Shown piece by piece: positions 32,655 to 41,033 of a DNA stretch of 64,000 nucleotides; positions within the stretch are counted from its first letter, which is position 1; each line of letters opens with the position of its first letter. Location of the stretch: the NCBI RefSeq assembly GCF_023023025.1, contig NZ_CP095481.1:4960001-5024000 (forward strand), in the 5' to 3' direction. The position numbers were made by a program, and so were the translations under genes. The notes beneath the pieces were generated by a model. The model was given only the letters and a program-made list of their open reading frames with translations. It ran no database searches and had not been told where the DNA came from. The DNA comes from Amycolatopsis sp. WQ 127309. GTDB taxonomy: Bacteria > Actinomycetota > Actinomycetes > Mycobacteriales > Pseudonocardiaceae.

Positions 32655-33866
32655 TCACCAGAGGCCGCGGGCGCGGGCCAGCCGGCCCACCGCCAGCGCG
32701 ATCCGCAGCACCAGCGCGTCCCGGGGGTCGGTCGGCTGGCAGCCCGTCAGGTCCGCCGCCTTGCGGAGGCGGTAGCGGACCGTGTTCGGGTGGACGAACA
32801 GCGTCTTCGCGCACGTCTCCAGCACGCCGCCGCTCTCGAGGTAGGCCTCCACCGTGCGCTGCAGCGTCGGGCCGGCCTCCTCCAGCGGGCGGGCGATGGT
32901 GTCGACCAGCAGCCGCTCGGCTTCGGCGTCGCCCGAGAGCGCGCGTTCCGGGAGGAGGTCCGCCGAGCGCACCGGGCGGGGCGCGCCCGGCCAGCCGACC
33001 ACCGCCCGCAGGCCGGACAACGCCTCCGTCGCGCTGTGGTGCGCCTCCGCGAGCGTCGGGACCGTCGGGCCGGCCACCACCGGGCCGTCGGCGAAGGCCA
33101 CCGCCATCCGGCCGAGGATCTCGCGTTCCTTCACCCCGCCCTCGGTCGCGCCGCCGATGACGACCACCAGCCGCGAGCCCTGCACGGACAGCAGCACCGG
33201 CCGCCCCACACGAGCGGCGCGGCTGCGGACCTCGAACACGACCGTCGGCGGGTCCTCCGACGGCGGGTTGCCCACCAGGACCGTCGCCGCGGCGGTCGGG
33301 TCCCAGCCCAGCGCCGTCGCGCGCGAGAGAACGGACTCTTCGGCGTCGCCGCGGACGATGCCGTCGACGACCAGGGCCTCCAGCCGGGCGTCCCACGCGC
33401 CGCGCGCCTCGGCCGCGGCGGCGTAGGAGTTGGCCGCGGCGAAGGCGATTTCCCGGCCGTAGCGCAGGATTCCCTCGATCAGCGCGGCCCGCTCGGCCTC
33501 GTTCGCCGCGAAGTCCGGCAGCTGTTCCTCGAAAACCTCGATGGCGAGCCGGACCATGCCGACGGCCTGGCGCAGGCTGACCCACCGCGACAGCTCCGCC
33601 GGCGCGTCGCGGAACGCCTCGGTCGTGAGCTTCAAGGCCTCTTTGGAGTCCCGCAGCCAGCCGACGAACCCCGCCGCGCCGGCCTGGGTGATCAGCAGGA
33701 CGCTCGCGCGCTGGTCGGCGGGCAGCCGGGCGAACCACGGCAACCGCTGTTCCATGACGGCGATGCTGGCGCTCGCCAGGCTGCCGGACGCGTGCTCCAG
33801 CCGCCGGAGCGTCTTCGCGGACAGTCCGTGGTGCTTCGGCACACGCCGTGTGGTGGGTTCGGCCAT
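32655..33866 (-). CDS. fasR: FasR-type PucR/CdaR-family regulator of fatty acid synthesis
   Basis: 403 residues. The C-terminal 60 residues form the PucR helix-turn-helix (CAKTLFVHPNTVRYRLRK, then a Leu/Arg-rich end RIALAVGRLARARGLW). The long N-terminal region is helical and probably senses a ligand. In Streptomyces coelicolor the gene directly upstream of fabD encodes FasR, an activator of fabDHPF, and mycobacteria have Rv2242 in the same place; position and domain plan match. It probably activates the operon that begins 206 bases downstream. Divergent from the ABC transporter genes. Confidence 0.88.
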   Translation of the reverse strand: MAEPTTRRVPKHHGLSAKTLRRLEHASGSLASASIAVMEQRLPWFARLPADQRASVLLITQAGAAGFVGWLRDSKEALKLTTEAFRDAPAELSRWVSLRQAVGMVRLAIEVFEEQLPDFAANEAERAALIEGILRYGREIAFAAANSYAAAAEARGAWDARLEALVVDGIVRGDAEESVLSRATALGWDPTAAATVLVGNPPSEDPPTVVFEVRSRAARVGRPVLLSVQGSRLVVVIGGATEGGVKEREILGRMAVAFADGPVVAGPTVPTLAEAHHSATEALSGLRAVVGWPGAPRPVRSADLLPERALSGDAEAERLLVDTIARPLEEAGPTLQRTVEAYLESGGVLETCAKTLFVHPNTVRYRLRKAADLTGCQPTDPRDALVLRIALAVGRLARARGLW

Positions 33867-33987
33867 TTCGACGCGATCCTACGTGGCCCGCAACTTTCGT
33901 AGCCCGCGATGGCAACGCGGGTCGCTATGCGGCGCGTCTACCGGCTGCCTACGATCGCAGCCAAGCGGAGGAAATGGGGGCACCGGG

Positions 33988-34896
33988 ATGACCGGTCTAG
34001 AGATCGACGCGATCTCCAAACGCTACGGCGACGTGGTCGCTTTGCGCGAAATGACGTTCGACGTCCGGCCGGGCGAGTTGTTCGGCTTCGTCGGCAGCAA
34101 CGGCGCCGGGAAGACGACGACCATGCGCATCGCGCTGGGCGTCCTTTCCGCCGACGCCGGCGAAGTGCGTTACGCGGGCGAGCCCGTGACGCACGAAACG
34201 CGCCGCCACATCGGTTACATGCCCGAGGAACGCGGGCTGTACCCGAAGATGAAGGTGGGGGAGCAGCTCACGTACCTGGCCCGGCTGCACGGGATGTCCG
34301 CGTCCGACGCCAAGACGTCGGCGGAGAAGTGGACGGAACGGCTGGGCGTGGCCGCGCGCCGCGACGACGAGGTGCAGAAGCTCAGCCTCGGCAACCAGCA
34401 GCGCGTCCAGCTGGCCGCCGCGCTGGTGCACGAGCCGCGGATCCTGGTGCTCGACGAGCCGTTCTCCGGCCTCGACCCGGTCGCGGTCGACGTGATGAGC
34501 CAGGTGCTCAAGGAGAAGGCCGGCGACGGCGTGCCGGTCGTGTTCTCCAGCCACCAGCTCGACCTGGTGGAGCGGCTCTGCGACCGGGTCGGCATCGTCC
34601 GGAGTGGACAGATGGTGGAGGTCGGCACGGTCGAAGAGCTGCGTTCCGGCGGTGCGGTGCGGCTGCGCGTCGACGTGCCCGGAGCCGGTGACGGCTGGGC
34701 CGACGGCCTCGCCGGCGTCAAGGTGCTCGGCCGGAAGGGCACCGCGACCGAGCTGGAGCTGGCCGACGGCGCGGACGACCAGGCCGTGCTCCGGGCCGCG
34801 CTGGCCACCGGGCCGGTGCGCGAGTTCGCCCGCGAGCAGCCGACGCTGGCCGACCTGTTCCGTTCCGTCGTGACGACCGAGGAGGTCCCCGCATGA
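33988..34896 (+). CDS. ABC transporter ATP-binding protein, NatA-like exporter
   Basis: 302 residues from ATG at 33988; the GGAGG further upstream is too far to be its ribosome site, so initiation may be weak. Walker A GSNGAGKTT, signature LSLGNQQR (a variant of LSGGQ), Walker B RILVLDEPFSGLD and the H-loop SSHQLD are in order. The C-terminal 90 residues are the extra domain common in ABC-2 exporters. It powers the permease encoded next, with which it overlaps (ATGA). The substrate (lipid, drug or sodium) is unknown. Confidence 0.92.
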   Translation: MTGLEIDAISKRYGDVVALREMTFDVRPGELFGFVGSNGAGKTTTMRIALGVLSADAGEVRYAGEPVTHETRRHIGYMPEERGLYPKMKVGEQLTYLARLHGMSASDAKTSAEKWTERLGVAARRDDEVQKLSLGNQQRVQLAAALVHEPRILVLDEPFSGLDPVAVDVMSQVLKEKAGDGVPVVFSSHQLDLVERLCDRVGIVRSGQMVEVGTVEELRSGGAVRLRVDVPGAGDGWADGLAGVKVLGRKGTATELELADGADDQAVLRAALATGPVREFAREQPTLADLFRSVVTTEEVPA

Positions 34897-36113
34897 GTAC
34901 CCCGGTTCCGGACGTCCGGATGAGCGCGGCGGGCGCCGTCGGGCTGGTCGCCTCGCGCGAGATCGGCACCCGCGTCCGCTCCAAGGCCTACCGCGTCACC
35001 ACCGTCGTGATGCTGCTGCTGATCGTCGTCGGCATCGTCGTGATCAAGCTGATCTCGGGCGGCGGGGGCGCCGACGCGACGATCGGCTACACCCCGGCCA
35101 CCGCCGGGTTCAGCGCGCCGCTGCAGGCGACCGGCAAGGCCGTCGACCAGAGCATCGACGTCACCCAGGTCGCCGACGAGGCCGCCGGGCGCGCGAAGCT
35201 GGCCGACGGCTCGATCGACGCGCTGCTCACCGGCGACGGCAAGAGCGTGCACGTCCAGGTGAAGAAGGACCTCGACGGCAAGCTCGCGAACGTGCTGCAG
35301 CTGCTGTCCCGCCAGGTCGCGCTCGACCAGCAGATCACCACGCTCGGCGGCAACCCGGCCCAGTTCGAGGCCACCGTCTCGGCCGCGAAGTTCGTCGAGG
35401 ACCCGCCGCTGGAGGAGCCGTACGACTACAACGGCCAGCAGCTGGTGCTCGGCATCGTCGCCGGCATCCTGATCTACCTCTCGCTGATGATCAACGGCCA
35501 GAGCGTCGCCCAGGGTGTCGTCGAGGAGAAGACGTCCCGCGTCGTCGAGCTGCTGCTCTCGACGATCAAGCCGTGGCAGCTGATGGCCGGGAAGGTGCTC
35601 GGCATCGGGGTGGTCGGGCTGATCCAGATGGTCGTCATCGGGGCCGGCGGGGTGATCGCCGGCTTGGCCACGGGCGTGCTCACGGTGTCCGTTTCGGCGG
35701 CCGTCGGCACGGTCGTCTGGCTGATCGTCTGGTACCTGCTCGGGTTCTTCATGTACTCGATCGTGTTCGCCGCGCTGGGTGCGCTGGTGTCCCGGCAGGA
35801 GGACGTCGGCGGTGCGGTGATGCCGGCGCTGATGTTCGTGATCGCCGGGTACGTGGTGGGGATTTCCGTGCTGCCGTCGGATCCGGGCAACACGTTCGCC
35901 GAAGTGCTTTCGGTGATCCCGGTGTTCGCGCCGACGCTGATGCCGATGCGGCTGGCGATGGGCGGGGTGCCGGTGTGGGAAGCCGTGTTGTCGGTGGGGC
36001 TGGTGGTGCTGATGATCCCGGTACTGATCTGGCTCGCCGCGCGGATCTACCGCAACGCCGTCATGCGCAGTGGCGCGAAGGTGAAACTGCGGGACGCGCT
36101 GCGCGCCGCCTGA
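34893..36113 (+). CDS. ABC transporter permease, ABC-2 (NatB-like)
   Basis: 406 residues, ATG inside the ATPase stop. One N-terminal helix, an extracytoplasmic domain of about 150 residues and five or six C-terminal helices match the ABC2_membrane_3 layout. The segment VVEEKTSRVVELLLSTIKPWQLMAGKVLG, split around residue 212, is the family's cytosolic coupling signature. It exports an unknown substrate with the preceding ATPase. A strong terminator follows within 20 bases. Confidence 0.92.
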   Translation: MSTPVPDVRMSAAGAVGLVASREIGTRVRSKAYRVTTVVMLLLIVVGIVVIKLISGGGGADATIGYTPATAGFSAPLQATGKAVDQSIDVTQVADEAAGRAKLADGSIDALLTGDGKSVHVQVKKDLDGKLANVLQLLSRQVALDQQITTLGGNPAQFEATVSAAKFVEDPPLEEPYDYNGQQLVLGIVAGILIYLSLMINGQSVAQGVVEEKTSRVVELLLSTIKPWQLMAGKVLGIGVVGLIQMVVIGAGGVIAGLATGVLTVSVSAAVGTVVWLIVWYLLGFFMYSIVFAALGALVSRQEDVGGAVMPALMFVIAGYVVGISVLPSDPGNTFAEVLSVIPVFAPTLMPMRLAMGGVPVWEAVLSVGLVVLMIPVLIWLAARIYRNAVMRSGAKVKLRDALRAA

Positions 36114-36131
36114 CGTTTCCCGGTTGTTCAT

Positions 36132-36166
36132 CCGGCCCTCGGACCGCTTCGGCGTCCGGGGGCCGG
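36132..36166 (+). terminator. terminator after ABC exporter operon
   Basis: Thirteen-base arms CCGGCCCTCGGAC (36132-36144) and GTCCGGGGGCCGG (36154-36166), one G-T pair, followed by TTTGTT. The rest of the 323-base gap (36167-36436) is leader for the next gene; I see no gene in it and no clear promoter. Confidence 0.85.
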
Positions 36167-36436
36167 TTTGTTCTCGGCCCGTGACACCGGGATTCCCCCA
36201 AATGCTCGAGGCCGCCCGGCGCTTGCGGTTTACGCTGCGCCGGACGGCCTCGTCTCCCCGGTCCCCACCGGTAGAACCAGTATGGCTGCCAACGATCTTT
36301 GCGCGCCAGTCGTCTCACTCGATCGTGGGGCGCACGAGTTGCCGCCGCTGGGTACCTGATCAACGATCCGGTGCACAACAGCGGCACCACCCGAATCGCG
36401 GCGCGATTCGGTGCGAAACATCAAGAGGGAGTCGGC

Positions 36437-37213
36437 ATGGGCCAGCAACTCAAGGACGGACTGGGACAAGCGTGGAACCTCGTGGCCACGTTCGTCCCGA
36501 AACTCGTCGGTTTCCTGATCATCCTGCTGATCGGCTGGCTGATCGCGAAGGCCGTCTCGAAGGGCCTGAGCCTCGTTCTCGGAAAGGTGGGGTTCGGCAA
36601 GCTGATCGAGAAGACCGGCCTTTCCGCCAGCATCGGCCAGCAGAAGATCGACGCGGCCGGGATCCTCGTGAAACTGGTCTACTACTTCATCCTGCTGATC
36701 GCGCTGCAGCTGGCGTTCGGCGTGTTCGGACCGACCAACCCGGTCAGCCAGCTGCTCAACGACATCATCGCGTTCCTGCCGCGGATCGTGGTCGCGCTGG
36801 TGCTGATCGTGGTCGCCGCGGCCATCGCGAAGGTCGTGCGTGACGTCGTGACGTCGGCGATGTCGGGCCGCCCGGCCGGCCGGTACCTGGCCACCGGCGC
36901 CTACTGGCTGATCATGGCGTTCGGCATCATCGCCGCGCTCGGCCAGGTCAACATCGCGACCGCGATCACCGGCCCGGTGCTGATCGCCGTGCTGGCCACC
37001 ATCGGCGGCGTCATCGTCGTCGGCTTCGGCGGCGGCCTGATCAAGCCGGCGCAGGACCGCTGGCGCGGCTGGATGGCGAACATGCAGCAGCAGCTGGCGG
37101 AGACGCCGCAGCAGCGCACGGGCGAGATGGGCCGCAGTGAGGCCCCCCACGCGATGGTCGGCGCCGACAACACCCCGACCCCGCCGGTCGGGACCCCGCG
37201 CCCGCAGATCTGA
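36437..37213 (+). CDS. TM-helix repeat membrane protein, MscS-related
   Basis: 258 residues from ATG at 36437 with GAGGGAG upstream. About five helices are arranged as two TM-helix repeats, each with a hydrophobic run then a KLI/KVV...G loop (IGWLIAKAVSKGLSLVLGKVGF, and VAAAIAKVVRDVVTSAMSGRPAG, each split). This is the CmpX/TM_helix family, found in or beside MscS mechanosensitive channels, but the MscS beta domain is absent. A hydrophilic tail rich in Gln/Pro ends the protein. The role is probably envelope-stress related, by inference only. Confidence 0.8.
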   Translation: MGQQLKDGLGQAWNLVATFVPKLVGFLIILLIGWLIAKAVSKGLSLVLGKVGFGKLIEKTGLSASIGQQKIDAAGILVKLVYYFILLIALQLAFGVFGPTNPVSQLLNDIIAFLPRIVVALVLIVVAAAIAKVVRDVVTSAMSGRPAGRYLATGAYWLIMAFGIIAALGQVNIATAITGPVLIAVLATIGGVIVVGFGGGLIKPAQDRWRGWMANMQQQLAETPQQRTGEMGRSEAPHAMVGADNTPTPPVGTPRPQI

Positions 37214-37229
37214 GCAGCGGAGTGACGAG

Positions 37230-37264
37230 ACGGGCCCGGCAGACGAGGAAGCTGCCGGGCCCGT
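37230..37264 (+). terminator. terminator after TM-helix gene
   Basis: Perfect 13-base arms ACGGGCCCGGCAG (37230-37242) and CTGCCGGGCCCGT (37252-37264) around GACGAGGAA, followed by TTCGTT. Confidence 0.88.
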
Positions 37265-37389
37265 TTCGTTGTGCGGATGAGGTCCGTTCGGGTGGTGTGC
37301 CGGCTCGGGGATCAACGCCGCGGGGGCCCGGGGGAGTGGTCCAGCCGGCGGATTCGGAACGGCCGGGCCCGCCGGCCGGAGGAGAACTC

Positions 37390-37715
37390 ATGGGAATCAA
37401 GCCGTCACCGTGCTGCAATTCGCGTGCCACAGCAAGCACACGCTGTGCAATCTCACCTACGGCGCCGGTACGCGCGTCGACTACGTTGTGGCCCAGCGCA
37501 GCAAGGGCACGGGGGCGGTCGGGTTCTTCGAGGTCTTCGGTCCGGGCTCCTACAAGAAGACCGGTCCCACCAACACGGCGTTGGAGAGCACCATCGAGGT
37601 GCACAAGACCTTCCCGGACAAGTCGCTGATCTGCCTGCGGTTCTGGCGATACGACGGGCCGGGTCTGTTCACCCAGGTCGGTGGCGACGTCTGCACCTCG
37701 ATCCCGATCTCCTGA
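37390..37715 (+). CDS. small Cys-rich protein; start and body in different frames (apparent one-base loss)
   Basis: The sensible protein frame is 37410-37715 with GTG as its only start (LQFACHSKHTLCNLTYGAG onward, 101 residues), but no ribosome site precedes it. Twenty bases upstream an ATG at 37390 has a near-perfect GGAGGAG site, yet it leads into an Arg/Ser/Pro shadow frame. If the GGG at 37392-37394 were GGGG, the two would join as MGNQAVTVLQFACHSK. The body has four Cys (FACHS, TLCNL, LICLR, GDVCTS), no signal peptide, and basic residues. I do not recognise the family. It may be a true frameshifted gene, an assembly error, or a weak GTG gene. Confidence 0.5.
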
Positions 37716-37829
37716 CCCGGGACCGCGGTGTCCTGGCCGCGACCCGGACGGCAAGTCCGTGGCGGCACCGTCCGCGTCGGCGACGTCCACGACGTGGGAT
37801 GTTCCGCGCCTCACAGTCCCTGGGGAATG

Positions 37830-37874
37830 CGCCCCTCCCGGAGCATGTTGGTGACCGGTAGGACGAAAGGGGCG
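37830..37874 (+). promoter_or_regulatory. possible ribosome-site-masking stem before pnuC
   Basis: CGCCCCT at 37830-37836 is complementary to AGGGGCG at 37868-37874; the latter contains the AAGGGG ribosome site of the next gene. The pairing is only seven bases and could be chance in this G+C-rich DNA. Confidence 0.25.
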
Positions 37875-37878
37875 TCAC

Positions 37879-38523
37879 GTGAACTACCTGCTGGAACACG
37901 GCTTCCGGGTGCTCGGACAGTGGATCTCCATCGCCGAGTTCGCCGGGCAGGTGTTCGCGCTGGCCGTGGTGTTCCTCGCGCAACGTCGCACCCTGTGGAC
38001 GTGGCCGGTGCAGGTCGGCGCCACCGTGCTGCTGTTCGCCGTCTACGCCTCCGCGCACCTCGGCGGGCTCGCCGCCCGGCAGGTCGCCATCCTCGCCATC
38101 TCCGTCTACGGCTGGTGGGCCTGGACGCGCCGCAAGGACCCGGTGTTCGGCGTCGTCGTGCGCCAGGGCCGGCTCACCGAACGGCTCGTCATGCTCGGCA
38201 CGTTCGTCGCCGGCACCACCGTGATGGCCCTGGTCCTCGACGCGCTGCACGCGTCGTGGGCGCCGTGGCCGGACGCCGCGATCTTCGTCGGCACCCTCGT
38301 CGCCTTCGGCGCGCAGGGCGCGGGGCTGGTCGAGTTCTGGCTGGTCTGGCTGGTCGTCGACGCGATCGGCGTGCCGCTGCAGATCTCGTCCGGGCTCTAC
38401 TTCTCGGCCGCGATCTACATCGTGTTCGCCGGGCTGGTCGTGCACGGCTGGTGGACCTGGAACCGCTCGGCCAAGCAGCGCGTCGCGGCCCGCGACCACG
38501 GCGTCATGGCAGCATCCAGCTGA
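37879..38523 (+). CDS. pnuC: PnuC-family nicotinamide/riboflavin-type transporter
   Basis: 214 residues from GTG at 37879. Seven helices, including the ISVYGWWAW loop and LVDAIGVPLQI near the C-terminus, are typical of PnuC, which facilitates uptake of nicotinamide riboside; related PnuX/RibM proteins carry riboflavin. I looked for an FMN riboswitch upstream and did not find one, which favours a nicotinamide-type substrate, and no nadR or rib gene is nearby. Its end overlaps the convergent lactate permease by 20 bases. Confidence 0.85.
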   Translation: MNYLLEHGFRVLGQWISIAEFAGQVFALAVVFLAQRRTLWTWPVQVGATVLLFAVYASAHLGGLAARQVAILAISVYGWWAWTRRKDPVFGVVVRQGRLTERLVMLGTFVAGTTVMALVLDALHASWAPWPDAAIFVGTLVAFGAQGAGLVEFWLVWLVVDAIGVPLQISSGLYFSAAIYIVFAGLVVHGWWTWNRSAKQRVAARDHGVMAASS

Positions 38524-40114
38524 GCACCGGCGTGCTCTGACCCCACACGATCAGGCACATCACCAGCAGCAGCCCGAGGCTCCACGGCAGCACCTTGCGC
38601 AGCAGCTTGCCCTCTTCACCGGGCAGGTTCGCCGCGACGCAGGCGATGGTGAGGTTCTGCGGCGAGACCATCTTGCCGAGCACCCCGCCGGAGCTGTTGG
38701 CCGCGGCGAGCAGGTCCGCGGGCAGGCCGGTCTGGTGGGCCGCGGTCACCTGCAGCGCGCCGAACAGCGCGTTGGCCGACGTGTCGGACCCCGAGACGGC
38801 GACGCCGAACCAGCCGAGGACCGGGGACAGGAACGCGAGCGCGGCGCCGGCGGCCGCGATGAACGTGCCGATGGTGCTGGTCTGGCCGGACAGGTTCATC
38901 ACGTAGGCCAGCGCGAGCACGCTGGTGACGGTGAGGATCGCGAAGCGCAGTTCCTTCACCGTCGCCAGCCATTCGCTCACCGCGCCGCTCGCGGACACCG
39001 CCAGCACCGCCGCCGTGATGATCCCGGCGATCAGCACGAGCGTGCCGCCGGTGTTGAGGAACGGCAGCGAGAACGTGTTGCCGGACACCGGTTTCCCGTT
39101 CGGCGCGGCCACGTTCAGCCCGGGCCAGCGGAACTTCCAGGTCGCCTTGTCGAGCAGCTTCTTGATCGGCGGCAGCACGGCGAGGGAGAAGATCACGATG
39201 ATCAGCGCGTACGGCAGGTACGCCTTCACGACGTCGCCGCGCGCGTCCTCCGGCGGCGCTTCGGTGGTCGTCGTCCCGCCCAGCCCGACGCGGACGGCTT
39301 CGGGCACCGGACGGCGGGTCTGGGGCAGCGCCACCAGCGCGGCCGCGCCGGCGAGCGCGGCGCCGATGTCGGCCAGCTGCGGCGAGACGTAGTTGGACGC
39401 GAGGAACTGCACGAGCCCGAACGCGACCCCGCAGACCAGCGCGGGCAGCCACGTGTCGCGCAGGCCGCGCTTGCCGTCGACGATGATCACCAGCAGCAGC
39501 GGCACGACCAGGGCGAGCAACGGCGTCTGGCGCCCGACGATCGACGACACCTGCTCCAGCGGCAGCCCGGTGACCTGGGCGAGCGTGACGACCGGCGTGC
39601 CCATGGCGCCGAACGCGACCGGCGCGGTGTTCGCGACCAGCGCGACGACCGCGGCTTTCACCGGGTGGAAGCCGACGGCCACCAGCATCACGGCGCTGAT
39701 CGCGACGGGCGCGCCGAAGCCCGCGAGGGCCTCCATCAGCGCGCCGAAGCAGAACGCGATGATCAGCGCCTGGATGCGCGGGTCGTCGGAGATCCGGCCG
39801 AACGAGCGGCGCAGCACGTCGAAGTGCCCGGTCCGCACGGTGAGCCGGTAGATCCACAGCGCGTTGACGACGATCCACATGATCGGCCACAGGCCGAACG
39901 CGGCGCCGGACAGCGCGCCGGAGACGGCCTGGACGATCGGCATCCCGAACGCGGCGATCCCGACGACGAGCGCGACGAGCAGCCCGATCAGGGCGGCGTG
40001 GTGCGCCTTCATCCGGACGACGCCGAGGAGGACGAGCACGGTGGCCAGGGGCAGCACGGCGACGAGCGCCGACAGGCCCAGCGAGCCGAGGGGAGTCACG
40101 TCTTGCACGAACAC
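38504..40114 (-). CDS. lldP: L-lactate permease
   Basis: 536 residues, ATG at 40114 with GGAGG about a dozen bases upstream. Twelve or more helices and the conserved blocks ALMEALAGFGAPVAIS, GMGTP-type AMGTPVVTLAQVTG and SGSDTSANALFG identify the LctP family, which imports lactate or glycolate with protons. The FMN lactate dehydrogenase at 41790, two genes away on the same strand, would oxidise the substrate. The region upstream contains the 21-base repeat array, not an obvious operator. Confidence 0.92.
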   Translation of the reverse strand: MFVQDVTPLGSLGLSALVAVLPLATVLVLLGVVRMKAHHAALIGLLVALVVGIAAFGMPIVQAVSGALSGAAFGLWPIMWIVVNALWIYRLTVRTGHFDVLRRSFGRISDDPRIQALIIAFCFGALMEALAGFGAPVAISAVMLVAVGFHPVKAAVVALVANTAPVAFGAMGTPVVTLAQVTGLPLEQVSSIVGRQTPLLALVVPLLLVIIVDGKRGLRDTWLPALVCGVAFGLVQFLASNYVSPQLADIGAALAGAAALVALPQTRRPVPEAVRVGLGGTTTTEAPPEDARGDVVKAYLPYALIIVIFSLAVLPPIKKLLDKATWKFRWPGLNVAAPNGKPVSGNTFSLPFLNTGGTLVLIAGIITAAVLAVSASGAVSEWLATVKELRFAILTVTSVLALAYVMNLSGQTSTIGTFIAAAGAALAFLSPVLGWFGVAVSGSDTSANALFGALQVTAAHQTGLPADLLAAANSSGGVLGKMVSPQNLTIACVAANLPGEEGKLLRKVLPWSLGLLLVMCLIVWGQSTPVLSWMLP

Positions 40115-40240
40115 GGGCGACCTCCGTTTTCCACGATGCGAAAACGGCCTTTCCGCGAGTGCCCGTGATCCTCCTCACAAACCGGGCGTTACGTCAACAA
40201 CTTGCGGCCGATCAGCGCAACTGGCCGGTCGTGAACCCGT

Positions 40241-40345
40241 CACTCGTGTGATCGAAGCCGGAACTCACGTGATCGAAGCCGGAACTCGCGAGTTCCGGCC
40301 CCAATCACGTCAATGACGGGTCTGATCACGCGAGTCACGGGTCTG
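40241..40345. repeat. intergenic 21-base repeat array around a 22-base palindrome
   Basis: From left to right: two direct copies of a 21-base unit with core ACTC(G/A)(C/T)GTGATC; a perfect palindrome GCCGGAACTCGCGAGTTCCG-GC at 40278-40299; then two copies with the core in inverse orientation (GATCACGCGAGT near 40324, GATCACGTGGGT near 40345), again 21 bases apart. It lies between the TetR stop and the lactate permease start. The whole region 40115-40355 holds no gene. Confidence 0.75.
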
Positions 40346-40355
40346 ATCACGTGGG

Positions 40356-40946
40356 TTACGGCTGGGGGAGGACGGCTAGGGCCGTGTCCGCGATCGCGCG
40401 GAGTTCGGCGGGGCTCGAACCGCCTTTGCCGAGGGCTTCGATGCCGCGGGTGACGGCCAGCAGCAGGCTCGCGAGGTGGGCCGGGTCCTGGTCGCCGGCG
40501 ATGTCGCCCGCGCGCTGGGCGGCCGCGACGGCCGCCGTCAGCTGCTCCCGCAGCTCGTGGAAGACGCGCTGGGCGCGGGCCGCGACGGCTTCGTCGTGCT
40601 CTGCGCACTCCGCGGTGCCCTTCGCGAGCATGCAGCCGCGCCGGTCCCGGTCGGCCGCTGTGGACTCGGCAATCCCTGCGACGTAGTCGCGGATCCGCTG
40701 GCGGGCGCCGCTGTCGGGACCTTCGAGCGCGCGGCGCGTCGCCTCGGCGGACTCGGTGCAGTAGTCGTCGAAGACGCGCAGGAACAGCGCGTGCTTGTCG
40801 CCGAAGGCGCCGTAGAGGCTGCCTTTGCCGAGGCCGGTCGCGGCGGCGATGTCGTCGATCTTCGTGCCCGCGTAACCGGTCGCCCAGAACTGGTCCCTGG
40901 CGGCGCGCAGCACCGCGTCCTGGTCGAAGCTCCGGGGTCGTGCCAT
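40356..40946 (-). CDS. TetR/AcrR family regulator
   Basis: 196 residues from ATG at 40946 (MARPRSFDQDAVLRAARDQF). The helix-turn-helix ends TGLGKGSLYGAFGDKHALF, the 'KGSLYGAFGDK' form typical of the YxaF/AcrR-C group. The C-terminal domain contains a Cys pair motif (RRGCMLAKGTAECAEHD), which in related regulators may respond to electrophiles or oxidants. It is divergent from the SDR gene across a highly symmetrical control region and should repress both. Confidence 0.9.
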   Translation of the reverse strand: MARPRSFDQDAVLRAARDQFWATGYAGTKIDDIAAATGLGKGSLYGAFGDKHALFLRVFDDYCTESAEATRRALEGPDSGARQRIRDYVAGIAESTAADRDRRGCMLAKGTAECAEHDEAVAARAQRVFHELREQLTAAVAAAQRAGDIAGDQDPAHLASLLLAVTRGIEALGKGGSSPAELRAIADTALAVLPQP

Positions 40947-40962
40947 GGCCTCAGCGTACCCA

Positions 40963-41015
40963 TTCTTGACTGTCTCGTCCATAACGGCGTAGGTTCTGGA
41001 CGAGACAGTCAAGAA
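40963..41015. promoter_or_regulatory. twin inverted operators framing a promoter for the SDR gene
   Basis: Two perfect 18-base arms, 40963-40980 and 40998-41015, are exact complements separated by 17 bases. Each arm contains TTGACTGTCTCGTC. On the plus strand TTGACT (40966-40971) and TAGGTT (40990-40995), 18 bases apart, form a good sigma-70-type promoter, so one operator covers the -35 and the other lies just after the -10. On the minus strand the second arm gives a matching TTGACT for the TetR gene. Confidence 0.8.
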
Positions 41016-41033
41016 CTCGACCAGGGGAGCATC

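Noticed and set aside
37716..37878. FMN riboswitch before the PnuC-family gene
   Set aside because: Related RibM/PnuX genes often have one, but the conserved AGGGGC-type core and CCGACCGGCGG-like helices are not in order here; only a weak 7-base stem is seen.
40241..40345. CRISPR array
   Set aside because: Repeats are contiguous 21-base units without unique spacers, partly inverted, and no cas gene is present.
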